Source of the DNA: Semisulcospira habei
Taxonomy: Eukaryota > Mollusca > Gastropoda > Semisulcospiridae
Reading direction: 5' to 3'
Assembly: GCA_036245525.1 (NCBI GenBank)
Contig: BTPG01000006.1
Span: forward strand, 75,374,727-75,438,726
DNA: 64,000 nucleotides
The translations under genes were made by a program, and so were the position numbers. The notes below the pieces were generated by a model. That model was not told the DNA's origin. It made no database searches and saw only the letters and a list, made by a program, of their open reading frames with translations. Of this stretch, positions 1 to 10,700 are shown one piece after another (the stretch's first letter is position 1; every line of letters begins with the position of its first letter).

Positions 1-270
1 TTGAGTTCGGCTCCTTCACCTGCAATTGCCCGGATGAGTTCTCAGGGCCCTTGTGCCAATCCCCTAACCCATGTCGGCCGGACCCCTGCCAAAACGGCGG
101 CTACTGCTTCGAGGTCGGGGAGACCTACATGTGCGTGTGTCAAGACGGCTTCACTGGGAAGGACTGTGAGGTGAACATCGACGAATGCGAGTCGGAACCT
201 TGCCATAATGGAGGCACCTGCGTGGACGATGTCAACTCCTACAGCTGCCGTTGCGCGTTGGGCTTTTCAG
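1..270 (+). CDS. Exon E1 (partial): EGF-like domains, duplicate of E2
   Basis: Frame runs from base 3. It codes the end of one EGF-like domain ([13 protein letters not shown]), a complete second (from [15 protein letters not shown] to GKDC) and most of a calcium-binding type domain ([16 protein letters not shown] to CRCALGFSG), whose last cysteine would come from E2 (RLCE). The exon ends after the first base of a Gly codon at 270, phase 1. It is nearly identical to E2: the only residue changes I see are E for K in CFEVGETY, K for E in FTGKDC, and A for V in CRCALG. The donor is GC with a weakened consensus, AG|GCTAGT, so this copy may be spliced poorly or skipped. Skipping would keep frame because the exon family is phase 1-1. 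If not spliced, TAG at 273-275 ends translation. Confidence 0.75.
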
Positions 271-276
271 GCTAGT
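268..276 (+). other. GC-type splice donor of E1 (AG|GCTAGT)
   Basis: The exon/intron edge lies between 270 and 271. The intron begins GC rather than GT, matching the aligned edge of E2. Known GC donors depend on strong complementarity to U1 (AG|GCAAGT); here position +3 is T, so the site is predicted to be weaker than its E2 twin. Confidence 0.6.
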
Positions 277-452
277 CACGTGTATTTTTGCCCCCCCCCC
301 CTCCCCCCACCACACACACACACACACACATTGTGTAAGATTTCTAGCAGTTTCCGTCAGTCGTTAGTAAGGTTACGTTTGCAAAGAACGACTGCCAACA
401 ACGAACGACAGCGAAGTCATAGCGTATATCCAGGTTCTATTATAAGCATAGG

Positions 453-526
453 CAACACTCCGAACATCTCCAAGAGGCATATATCCTCATGAGCCCTGAG
501 GGCTCTTGGAGGTGTTCGGAGTGTTG
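453..526. repeat. Hairpin repeat, 24-bp arms
   Basis: Arms 453-476 and 503-526 are reverse complements (CAACACTCCGAACATCTCC at the left end). The loop contains a CTCATGAGCC segment resembling the family A hairpin. The duplicated counterpart is at 2818-2882, with a shorter loop. Confidence 0.8.
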
Positions 527-730
527 TCTACGATTCCGGTACACATTAGCTATCGTTCGCTGTTGGGAGAAGTTCGTTTCAAACGTACCCTCACTAGTCT
601 GACTGTGGTAGCGACCAGTCAGAATAATAATCCCTGCTGACCTGTGAATTTTGATCATAGGGTTCCAGGCCGTATTGACTTAAAGTGACCTGCTCCAGGC
701 TTGAAGGGTTAATATTCCACACTGTCTCCT

Positions 731-957
731 TTACCCCTTCACTGCCACTGGCTACAGTTTTGTGTCTGAAATCTGTGTTAATTCAACACAGTTGACCCCC
801 CCCCCCCCCACCACCACCAAGCCGTCAAAGGAAAATGAATACATAGTGGTGTTACCAAGAGGCATTGATCCTCATGAGCCCCCGCGACTGCGGGGGCTCA
901 TGAGGACAATGCCTCTTGCATTTTTGTTTTGCTCGTTGTGATCCGGCAGTGACAGGG
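731..957 (+). mobile_element. Family A MITE-like element with central hairpin
   Basis: The ends are imperfect inverted repeats (TTACCCCTTCACTGCCAC on the left; GGCAGTGACAGGGT on the right). The centre, 856-918, is a long hairpin around CTCATGAGCCCCCGCA. The same end-hairpin-end layout recurs at 3086, 4509, 17533 and 60174. No coding capacity. TTAA-like ends suggest a piggyBac-type MITE (inference). Confidence 0.65.
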
Positions 958-1530
958 TGCACGATCTTACTATGTCTTACACTAGTCATGGCCCATGGGC
1001 AAAAGTGTTAACTTAGAAAAAGTTTGAATGTCATAAAACGAAAAACTGTTGTGCTCGTTTTCTCCTTTGTACGAGGAGACTTCCGCCGTGCACAACTTAC
1101 ACTAGAACACCTCTGTTACTTGTAATCCTTTTTTTTTTTTTGTCCCCTCAAAATTCACGTGGATAGTTCTACCCGCATGAATTGTGAAAAAAGAGTGGAC
1201 ATGTCTCACCGGTAAGGCAGCATTGATAACTCATAGTGATTGGCACATCAGTTTTATCGTTGGAAGCTCGCCCTTGAGCGCATCACTTTCAATGAAAAAA
1301 AAAAATAAATAAATAAAAAACGAAAAAACAAACAAATTCACCTTTCGATATTCATCATCTTTTGGAAACAATCCTATTTTAGGATTCATATTTTGCCTGT
1401 GCGATAGGAACACGTAGTAAGACACAAGGCACATCCGACAAAAACAGCTTTTCCACTGTGTTGTAGAATCTGAATACTTGTATCCGCCTTTAACCGCTAG
1501 AATTATACCTAACTGCAGGAAGCATAAATT

Positions 1531-1565
1531 CTCATGAGCTCCCGCAGTCTTGGGGGCTCATGAGG
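1531..1565. repeat. Short CTCATGAG hairpin
   Basis: This short hairpin has CTCATGAGCTCCCGCA against TGGGGGCTCATGAG and resembles the core of family A without the outer stem. Its duplicate is at 3874-3908. Confidence 0.6.
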
Positions 1566-1707
1566 AAAAATTACTTTTGTTGGACTTGATTTGTATTCCT
1601 GTTCTTTGTGTGACGGGTTGAATTTACAATTTCAGAAACACAGCCATATGGCCCGTGGTAGCGAAAGAGTTAAAAGCACGCAAAGTTTTCAAGGATTAGT
1701 TAGAGAC

Positions 1708-1786
1708 TTAACTCATTCAAGACGTGCCGCATCCGGATACGCGACAAAGCCTCGTATCCAGATGCAGCTCGTCTCGAATGTGTTAA
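1708..1786. mobile_element. Family F hairpin element with TTAA ends
   Basis: The 79-bp inverted repeat starts TTAACTCATTCAAGACGTGC and ends in the imperfect complement, finishing GTGTTAA. It is nearly all stem. Related hairpins lie at 4091-4159, 53727-53797 and 63420-63498. Small size and TTAA termini suit a minimal MITE. Confidence 0.6.
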
Positions 1787-1993
1787 AAGGCATTCCGAGC
1801 ATAACTGTGCAAGCGTCCTCTCTATCCTGTTTGCGATCCTCTTTAATATTCATGACGTGAAGGTATCAAGAATCCTCGCTTTCGATTTCAAGTCACTTTC
1901 GCGCTGTAGTGTGACGTTTTGATTTTCACTTGCACGCCACCGCAGGCGACGAATACAAGAGAAATGCCGCATTTTGGAACATAAAAAGAAGAC

Positions 1994-2148
1994 ATCAGGA
2001 AGCCCTAGCTGTCCCAGGAACATGGATTCAAAGTGGTGTCAGCAAGAGGTATAGATCCTCATGAGCCCCCGCAACTGCGGGGGCTCATGAGGATCTATAC
2101 CTCTTGCAGTTGGGGGATGTTCAAATTTTCTCGGCACTAAACGATTTA
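1994..2148 (+). mobile_element. Family A element, left end missing
   Basis: The hairpin at 2042-2107 has perfect 32-bp arms with a 2-base loop, flanked on the left by the family's AGGAACATGGATTCAAA-type segment and on the right by TTTTCTCGGCACTAAACGA...TTTAA. The left terminus is not recognisable. Copy 2 of the segmental duplication lacks it at this site and instead has an inverted element further downstream (4509-4718). Confidence 0.65.
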
Positions 2149-2252
2149 AATGAACAAAAATCTGATGTGTACGATTGGGTCTCCCTGAGGAAAACTCCCG
2201 CAAACGTTACGAGTTATACGGCAGATTCTCTATAATATTGTTTTATTTTTAG

Positions 2253-2603
2253 GTCGTTTGTGTGAAGTAATCGAGGACCCTTGTATCACTACCGGAAACC
2301 CTTGCCAAAATGGCGGTACCTGCGTCCATGACGCTGAGTTCGGATCCTTCACCTGCAATTGCCCAGATGAGTTCTCAGGGCCCTTGTGCCAATCCCCTAA
2401 CCCATGTCGGCCGGACCCCTGCCAAAACGGCGGCTACTGCTTCAAGGTTGGAGAGACCTACATGTGCGTGTGTCAAGACGGCTTCACTGGGGAGGACTGT
2501 GAGGTGAACATCGACGAATGCGAGTCGGAACCTTGCCATAATGGAGGCACCTGCGTGGACGATGTCAACTCCTACAGCTGCCGCTGCGTGTTGGGCTTTT
2601 CAG
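2253..2603 (+). CDS. Exon E2: three EGF-like domains
   Basis: This 351-base phase 1-1 exon codes 117 residues. It begins with RLCE, closing the EGF domain opened in E1. It continues with [16 protein letters not shown]...[20 protein letters not shown]...GEDC, and the calcium-binding type domain [14 protein letters not shown]...CRCVLGFSG. That last domain is closed by GENCD at the start of E3. CESEPC fits the O-glucose consensus (C1-x-S-x-P-C2) and CHNGGTC fits the O-fucose consensus (C2-xxxx-[ST]-C3). The acceptor is TTTTATTTTTAG at 2241-2252. The donor is AG|GCAAGT at 2602-2609, a strong example of the rare GC class. Symmetric phase means duplication or skipping keeps frame. Confidence 0.85.
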
Positions 2604-2609
2604 GCAAGT
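2601..2609 (+). other. GC-type splice donor of E2 (AG|GCAAGT)
   Basis: The frame and the downstream acceptor require the exon to end at 2603, where the intron starts GCAAGT, the textbook optimal GC-donor context. No GT at the right phase lies closer. Because E1 has GC at the same aligned site, the GC probably predates the duplication. Confidence 0.75.
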
Positions 2610-2633
2610 CACGTGTATTCTCTCTCCCCCCCC

Positions 2634-2636
<3 letters not shown>

Positions 2637-2699
<63 letters not shown>
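2637..2699. repeat. (CA)n microsatellite
   Basis: This is about 31 uninterrupted CA units after a poly-C run, 33 bases inside the intron from the GC donor. The copy-1 counterpart (311-330) has only ten units. Confidence 0.95.
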
Positions 2700-2700
<1 letters not shown>

Positions 2701-2817
2701 TGTGTAAGATTCCAAGCAGTTTCCGTCACTCATTAGAGAGGTTACGTTTGCAACGAAGACGGCCAACAACGCACGAAAGCGAAGTCAAAGCGGATAATCG
2801 GCTTCCATTATATATAG

Positions 2818-2882
2818 GCAACACTCCGAACATCTCCAAGAGGCATACATACAATGCCTCTTGGAGGTGTTCGGAGTGTTGA
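2818..2882. repeat. Hairpin repeat (copy of 453-526)
   Basis: The arms match those at 453-526. The loop is reduced to a few bases around CATACATACAATG and the stem is longer, since AAGAGGCAT pairs with ATGCCTCTT. Confidence 0.8.
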
Positions 2883-3085
2883 CTATGATTCCGGTACACA
2901 TTAGCTATCGTTCGCTGTTGGGAGAAGTTCGTTGCAAACGTACCCTCACTAGTCTGACTGTGGTAGCGACCAATCAGAATAATAATCTCTGCTGACCTAT
3001 GAATTTCGCTCATAAGGTTCCAGGCCGTATTAACTTAAAGTGACCTGCTCCAGGCTCGAAGGGTTAATATTCCACACTGTCTCTT

Positions 3086-3325
3086 TTACCCCTTCACTGC
3101 GACTGGCTGCAGTTTTGTTTCTGAAATCTGTGTTAATTCAACACAGTTGACCCCATCCTCCCCCCGCCCCCACCACCACCAGCAAGCCGTCAAAGGAAAA
3201 TGAATTCATAGTGGTGTTACCAAGAGGCATAGATCCTCATGAGCCCCTGCGACTGCGGGGGCTCATGAGGACCAATGCCTCTTGAAAATTTTGTGTTGCT
3301 GGTTGTGATCCGGCAGTGACAGGGT
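3086..3325 (+). mobile_element. Family A element (copy of 731-957)
   Basis: It has the same termini and flanks, with its hairpin at 3221-3284. It came with the segmental duplication, so it is not an independent insertion. Confidence 0.65.
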
Positions 3326-3873
3326 GCACGATCTTACTATGTCTTACACTAGTCATGGCCCATGGGCAAAAGTGTTAACTTAGAAAAAGTTTGAATGTCA
3401 TAAAATGAAAAACTGTTGTGCTCGTTTTCTCCTTTGTACGAGGAGACTTCCGCCGTGCACAACTTACACTAGAACACCTCCGTCCGCTTACCATTCACGT
3501 GGATAGTTCTACCCGCATGAATTGTGAAAAAAGAGTGGACATGTCTCACGTAAGGCAGCATTGATAACTCGTAGTATTGGCACATTTTATCGTTGGAAGC
3601 TCGCCGTTGAGCGCATCGCTTTCAATAAAAATAAATAAATAAATTAAAAAAACACACGAAAACAACAAAACAACAACAACCCACCTTTCGATATTCATCA
3701 CCTTTTGGAAACAATCCTATTTTCGTATTCATATTATGCCTGTGCGATAGGAACACGTAGCAAGACACAAGGCACATCCGACAAAAACCGCTTTCCCACT
3801 GTGTTGTAGAATCTGAATACTTGTATCCGCCTTTAACCGCTAGAATTATACCTAACTGCAGGAAGCATAAATT

Positions 3874-3908
3874 CTCATGAGCTCCCGCAGTCTTGGGGGC
3901 TCATGAGG
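3874..3908. repeat. Short CTCATGAG hairpin (copy of 1531-1565)
   Basis: CTCATGAGCTCCCGCAG pairs with the downstream GGGGGCTCATGAG. It sits in the same flanking context (ACTGCAGGAAGCATAAATT) as copy 1. Confidence 0.6.
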
Positions 3909-4090
3909 ATCAATTTGATTTGATTTGTATTCCTGTTCTTTGTATGACGGGAGTTGAATTTACGATTTCAGAAACACAGCCCTCTGGCCCGTGGTAGCGA
4001 AAGAGTTAAAAGCGCGCAAAGTTTTCAAGGATTAGTTAGAGACTTAACTCATTCTTCCTCGAACACCTTCTTCTTCTTCCTTGAAAACAC

Positions 4091-4159
4091 TTAACTCATT
4101 CAAGACGTACCGCATCCGGGTAGGCGACAAAGCCTCGTATCCAGATGCAGCTGTGTTAA
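4091..4159. mobile_element. Family F element, right arm shortened
   Basis: It starts TTAACTCATTCAAGACGTAC and ends GTGTTAA, but about 10 bases of the right arm present at 1768-1780 are missing. A second TTAACTCATTC lies just upstream, near 4045, so the left end was duplicated locally. Confidence 0.55.
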
Positions 4160-4508
4160 AAGGCATTCCGAGCATAACTTTACAAGCTTCCTTTCTATCC
4201 TGTTCGCGATCCTCTTTAATATTCATGAGGTGAAGGTCTCAAGAAACCTCGCTTTCGATTTCAAGTCACATTCGCGCTGTGGTGTGACGTTGTTTTGATT
4301 TTCACGCCACCGCAGGCGACGAATACAAGAGAAATGCCGCATTTTGGAACATAAAAAGAAGACAAAGAGTGCAAGAGTGACGTCGAAAGAATGTTGTAGG
4401 TCGCGGTATCCCAAACAATGAAGCTAAGGTCTCGGGAAGCTCGTCACTTTTTCGCTCGCTCCGAAGAATTTCTGAATAGTCAATAGCATCTTCTTTATCA
4501 ATACTGCT

Positions 4509-4718
4509 TTAATCCGTTCAGTGCAGAGAAAATTTGAATATCACCCAGCTGCAAGAGGTATAGATCCTCATGAGCCCCCGCAGTTGCGGGGGCTCATGAG
4601 GATCTATGCCTCTTGCTGTCACCACTGAATCCATGTTCCTGGTACAGCTAGGTTTTGTGTGTTGAATTAACGAAATTTGCAGATACACAGTCGGTATCAG
4701 CTGGCATTAAAAGTGTAA
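4509..4718 (-). mobile_element. Family A element in reverse orientation
   Basis: Read on the minus strand it shows the family order: left terminus (complement of GGCATTAAAAGTGTAA), the AGGAACATGGATTCAG segment, the 66-bp hairpin (4551-4616) and a right terminus complementary to TTAATCCGTTCAGTGC. Its orientation is opposite to the related element at 1994-2148 in copy 1. Confidence 0.65.
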
Positions 4719-4796
4719 CGCTGTCACTGTCAATAATAAATTAACACCTTTGGACATCCTCTGTCTACATACTAACACCGACTATAACATTTCCAG

Positions 4797-7700
4797 GCGA
4801 GAACTGTGACCTGACAGTGGACCTCTGCGTCAACAACCCTTGTCAAAATGGCGGCACGTGCGTCCCTGACCGTGCCTCCTTCACCTGCACATGCGCAGAG
4901 GGCTTTTCCGGACCAACGTGCGCGGTGAAGGAGCCGCAAACTCTGGTAACTACCACCGAGCTGTGGGATCCGTGTAAACGTAACCCCTGTAACAACGGAG
5001 GTACCTGTATCCGTGAAGGCAGAGAGGCCAAGTGTCAATGTGCCGAAGGATTCTCAGGACCAGTTTGCGACATAATTGTACAAGTGTCACAAACTACAAC
5101 AGAAGCCTGGAACCCATGCAAGATAAACCCCTGTAACAATGGAGGGACGTGTGTCCCTGAAGGCAGAGAAGCTAGGTGTGATTGTCCTGTAGAATATTCT
5201 GGGCCGCTGTGTGACGTGTTCGTGCCGACATCTCCAGAAACCACGACGGAAAATTCAGACCCGTGCAAGGTCAACCCTTGTTATAACGGTGGCACGTGTA
5301 TTTTTGAAGGCACAGAGGCAAGGTGTAAATGTCCTGATGGATTTTCAGGACAGTTTTGTTACTTTAAGGAACCCAAGACGACGGTTACCACAACAGAAGC
5401 CTGGAACCCTTGCACGATAAACCCGTGTCATAACGGAGGCACTTGTATCCCAGAAGGCAGAGAGGCCAGGTGTGCATGTACAGAGGGGTTTATAGGACCG
5501 TTGTGTGACATTGCAGTTTCTGCAGAAACCACAACAGAAGCATGGAACCCTTGTAAAAACAACCCCTGTAACAACGGTGGTACCTGTATCCCAGAAGGCA
5601 GAGAGGCCAGGTGCGAGTGTGCGGACGGTTTCTCTGGTCCACTCTGTGACACAGCGGACACATCTCCTTGCGAACCTAACCCATGCCTCAACAGAGGGTT
5701 CTGTTCTGCAGACGGACTAACTTTCACTTGTGAATGTCCGGAAGGATTTTCAGGTCCACTTTGCAACACTCCTGATCTCGAGACGGCGGATCCGTGCGAC
5801 CCAAACCCTTGCTGGAGCGAAGGTCTGTGCATACCCGAGGGACGAAGCTTTAGGTGCGAGTGTATTGAAGGTTTTTCCGGACCACTTTGTGAGAACATGG
5901 AGGAGGATCCAGTCAACCCGTGTGACCCCAATCCTTGCTGGAATGAAGGTGTCTGTGTGCAGTTCTCCGGGGAGGAGTTTAGATGCGACTGTCCACCAGG
6001 ATATTCAGGTCCTCTGTGCAAGTACGTGGACATCAAAGATCCGTGTGTGCCGAGTCCGTGCTATAACAGAGGGGTGTGTTTTGTCGTCTCTGGAGAGGAG
6101 TATCGGTGTGAATGCAGGAAAGGGTTTGCGGGGCCGTTGTGCCAGACAGGGGTCCCTAAAGATGTCAACCCCTGTAAATCTAACCCGTGTCAAAATGGAG
6201 GCACCTGTATTCCGGATGGAAGGAAGTTTCAATGTGTCTGCGAGAACGACTTTAAAGGGTTATTATGCGATCTAGCGCCGCCTGAAATCACGACAACAAA
6301 ACTTCATTTAGCAACTACGACTTCTGATTTGCTCCCAGAACGACTCACTGAAACATCATCGACTCCTTTTTTAGACCTGACATCAGCAGTCGAGCAAGTG
6401 ACCAACCAAACGACGGAGATCCCCGACATCCCAACTGACACCACAGTAGCCGCACAAAAAGCAGCATGCGATCCCAACCCATGCCGAAATGGCGGAACCT
6501 GTATACCTGACGGAAACAAATTTGGATGTCTCTGTACGAAGAGCTACAGAGGATTTCTGTGTGATGTTCCGTCTGACACCGTAACTGAAGTGGCATCAGG
6601 TGACTTTGGGGAGACAAGCGGTGAAATCACGAAACTAGAACCGGAGGCCACTCAGACGCCGTCGGTTACCATTCCAGACACCACCGTTAGCGTCTCGTCC
6701 GGTGACATTACTGGGACCATTTCAGCAGAAGCCACAGTTTCATATAGTGACTTCACAGAGACTAGCGGTGAGATCACAAAACTGAAACCAGAAGCAACAC
6801 CGACGCCATCAGATAAATTATTTGAAACTACAACTGGAATTTCATCCGGTGACACCACACAGGTTGCCGCAGAAACCCCAGAAGCACCGTCAGTTACACA
6901 AGAGGACACGGCAACAGATATACCGACAAGATTACTCGATTTCACACGGACACAGTCAGTTACAGAAGTGGAGAAGGTTACTACATGTGAACCTAACCCG
7001 TGTAAAAATGGCGGGATCTGTATTCTTGACGGAAAGAAAGTTGGGTGTGTCTGTCCAGCAAACTACAAAGGCTTTTTGTGTGAAAAACCACTTACAACAT
7101 TAACGCTTACAACATTAACGCCAAAAATCTCAACAGTGGATCTTACGGGAACTGTTAGCAGGGATGCATCAACTTTGACACCAGCAGTTACTCAGACACC
7201 ATCAGCTACACAAGCAGAAATTACAAGTGAAACTTCGTCTGGGGACATAATACAAACCTCTAGTAGTGATCTTTTCACAGCAATGATATCCACCATAGAT
7301 GTTTTCACAAACGTAACTTACTTCACAGTGGCACCTTCAGTTACAGAAGCAGAAAAAGTCACTCCTTGTGACCCTAACCCTTGTCAAAATGGCGGAACCT
7401 GTATCCCTGACGAAAAGAAATTTGGTTGTCTCTGTCCAAGAAACTTCAAAGGATTTGTATGTGAAAAACCACCGTCAGAAACAGTTACTGAACTATCGGC
7501 CGACAATCTCACCACAGAGACCACGGAACCCGGTGGCACTCAGACACCGTCAGTTACACAGGCTAAAGTTACACCAGAATTTTCATCAGGAGATTTTACA
7601 GAAACCTCCTACAACGCAGAAATTTCCACACAAATGACAGACTTCACAGTGGCTCCGTCAGTTACAGAAGCAGAAAAAGTCACCCCTTGTGATCCTAACC

Positions 7701-10700
7701 CTTGTCAAAATGACGGAACCTGCATCCCTGACGGAAAGAAATTTGGCTGTCTTTGTCCCAGAAACTTCAAAGGATTTGTATGTGAAAAGCCACCGCCAGA
7801 AACAGTAACTGAAGTCTCACCTGAAACGTTTACCACAGAGACAATGGAACCGGGCGGCACTCAGACACCGTCAGTTACACAGGTTGAGGTTACACCAGAG
7901 ACTTCATCAGGAGATATTACAGAAACCTCCAGCCTAGATGTTTCCACACAAATAACTGACCTCACAATGACACCTTCAGTTACAGAAGCGGGGAGGGTAA
8001 CTCCCTGTGATCCAAACCCATGTCAAAACAGAGGAACGTGTATCCCTGACGGAAAGAAATTTGGTTGTCTCTGTCCAGAAAACTACAAAGGCTTTTTGTG
8101 TGAAAGACCGTTTACAACATTAACGGCAGAAATCGCAACAGTGGATCTTGCTTCAACTTTGACACCAGAACTTACTCAGACACCATCAGCTACACAAGCA
8201 GAAATTACAAGTGAAACTTCTTCTTGGGACATAATACAAACCTCTAGTAGTGATCTTTCCACAGCAATGATATCCACCATAGATGTTTTCACAAACGTAA
8301 CTTACGTCACAGTGGCACCCTCAGTTACAGAAGCAGAAAAAGTCACTCCTTGTGACCCTAACCCTTGTCAAAATGGCGGAACCTGTATCCCTGACGGAAA
8401 GAAATTTGGTTGTCTCTGTCCAAGAAACTTCAAAGGATTTGTATGTGAAAAACCACCGCCAGAACAAGTTACTGAACTATCGGCCGACAATTTCACCACA
8501 GAGACCATGGAACCCGGTGGCACTCAGACACCGTCAGTTACACAGGCTAAGGTTACATCAGAGTTTTCATCAGGAGATTTTACAGAAACCTCCTACAGCG
8601 CAGAAATTTCCACACAAATGACAGAATTCACAGCGGCTCCGTCAGTTACAGAAGCAGAAAAAGTCACCCCTTGTGATCCTAACCCTTGTCAAAATGGCGG
8701 AACCTGCATCCCTGACGGAAAGAAATTTGGCTGTCTCTGTCCCAGAAACTTCAAAGGATTTGTATGTGAAAAGCCACCGCCAGAAACAGTAACTGAAGTC
8801 TCACCTGAAACTTTCACCACAGAGACAATGGAACCGGGCGGCACTCAGACACCGTCAGTTACACAGGCTGAGGTTACACAAGAAACTTCATCAGGAGATT
8901 TTACAGAAACCTCCAGCCTAGATGTTTCCACACAAATAACTGACCTCACAATGACACCTTTAGTTACCGAAGCGGGGAGCGTAACTCCCTGTGATCCAAA
9001 CCCATGTCAAAATGGAGGAACTTGTATCCCTGACGGAAAAAAATTTGGTTGCCTCTGTCCAGAAAACTACAAAGGCTTTTTGTGTGAAAAACCGCTCACA
9101 ACATTAACGGCAGATATTGCAACAGTGGATCTTACGGGAACTGCCAGTAGGGATGCTTCAACTTTGACGCCAGAACTTACTCAGACACCATCAGCTACAC
9201 AAGCAGAAATTACAAGTGAAACTTCGTCTGGGGACATAATACAAACCTCTAGTAGTGATCTTTCCACACCAATGATCTCCACCCTAGATGTTTTCACAAA
9301 CGTAACTGACTTCACAGTGGCACCTTCAGATACAGAAGTAGAAAAAGTCACTCCTTGTGACCCTAACCCTTGTCAAAATGGCGGAACCTGTATCCCTGAC
9401 GGAAAGAAATTTGGTTGTCTCTGTCCAAGAAACTTCAAAGGATTTGTATGTGAAAAACCACCGTCAGAAACAGTTACTGAACTATCGGCCGACAATCTCA
9501 CCACAGAGACCACGAAACCCGGTGGCACTCAGACACCGTCAGCTACACAGGCTAAAGTTACACCAGAATTTTCATCAGGAGATTTTACAGAAACCTCCTA
9601 CAACGCAGAAATTTCCACACAAATGACAGACTTCACAGTGGCTCCGTCAGTTACAGAAGCAGAAAAAGTCACCCCTTGTGATCCTAACCCTTGTCAAAAT
9701 GGCGGAACCTGCATCCCTGACGGAAAGAAATTTGGCTGTCTTTGTCCCGGAAACTTCAAAGGATTTGTATGTGAAAAGCCACCGCCAGAAACAGTAAATG
9801 AAGTCTCACCTGAAACGTTTACCACAGAGACAATGGAACCGGGCGGCACTCAGACACCGTCAGTTACACAGGTTGAGGTTACACCAGAGACTTCATCAGG
9901 AGATATTACAGAAACCTCCAGCCTAGATGTTTCCACACAAATAACTGACCTCACAATGACACCTTCAGTTACAGAAGCGGGGAGGGTAACTCCCTGTGAT
10001 CCAAACCCATGTCAAAACAGAGGAACTTGTATCCCTGACGGAAAGAAATTTGGTTGCCTCTGTCCAGAAAACTACAAAGGCTTTTTGTGTGAAAGACCGT
10101 TTACAACATTAACGGCAGAAATCGCAACAGTGGATCTTGCTTCAACTTTGACACCAGAACTTACTCAGACACCATCAGCTACACAAGCAGAAATTACAAG
10201 TGAAACTTCTTCTGGGGACATAATACAAACCTCTAGTAGTGATCTTTCCACACCAATGATCTCCACCATAGATGTTTTCACAAACGTAACTGACTTCACA
10301 GTGGCACCCTTAGTTACAGAAGCAGAAAAAGTCACTCCTTGTGACCCTAACCCTTGTCAAAATGGCGGAACCTGTATCCCTGACGGAAAGAAATTTGGTT
10401 GTCTCTGTCCCAGAAACTTCAAAGGATTTGTATGTGAAAAGCCACCTCCAGAAACAGTAACTGAAGTCTCACCTGAAACTTTCACCACAGAGACAATGGA
10501 ACCGGGCGGCACTCAATCACCGTCAGTTACACAGGCTGAGGTTACACCAGAGTCTTCTTCAGGAGATTTTACAGAAACCTCCAGCCTAGATGTTTCCACA
10601 CAAATAACTGACCTCACAATGACACCTTTAGTTACCGAAGCGCGGAGCGTAACTCCCTGTGATCCAAACCCATGTCAAAATGGAGGAACTTGTATCCCTG

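Larger units (their letters stand above)
1..1993 (+). repeat. Tandem segmental duplication, copy 1
   Basis: Bases 1-1993 align with 2334-4363 (offset 2333 at the exon, growing slightly through small indels). The unit carries one EGF exon plus most of its downstream intron, including the same three hairpins. The homology stops at 1993/4363, just where copy 1 enters a family A element. Copy 1 probably extends upstream beyond the window. Confidence 0.85.
271..2252 (+). other. Intron 1 (first copy of duplicated unit)
   Basis: A 1,982-base phase-1 intron ending in a T-rich tract and AG at 2251-2252. It holds a poly-C/CA tract (about 288-330), a hairpin at 453-526, a family A element (731-957), a short CTCATGAG hairpin (1531-1565), a family F element (1708-1786) and a second, left-truncated family A element (about 1994-2148). 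No other gene is visible. Most of it aligns with intron 2. Confidence 0.7.
2334..4363 (+). repeat. Tandem segmental duplication, copy 2
   Basis: This is the partner of 1-1993. It differs by a longer CA microsatellite, a shorter hairpin loop at 2818-2882, loss of a T-rich tract near 1130, and an insertion at about 4052-4090 that repeats the TTAACTCATTC end of the family F element. Exon sequence is conserved in frame, so the duplication is recent or kept similar by gene conversion. Confidence 0.85.
2604..4796 (+). other. Intron 2 (second copy of duplicated unit)
   Basis: A 2,193-base phase-1 intron, GC...AG, with acceptor TTTCCAG ending at 4796. It contains a (CA)n tract (2637-2699), the hairpin 2818-2882, family A elements at 3086-3325 and (minus) 4509-4718, the short hairpin 3874-3908 and a family F element at 4091-4159. 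Nothing else coding is visible. Confidence 0.7.

Noticed and set aside
1..270. E1 regarded as a pseudogene because of TAG at 273-275
   Set aside because: The stop is beyond the predicted exon edge. The coding part is intact and its splice phase fits E2, so it is kept as an exon with a weak donor.
731..4718. Regularly spaced palindromes considered as a CRISPR-like array or protein-binding array
   Set aside because: Spacing is irregular, copies sit in defined transposon-like units, and most of the repetition comes from one segmental duplication in a eukaryotic intron.
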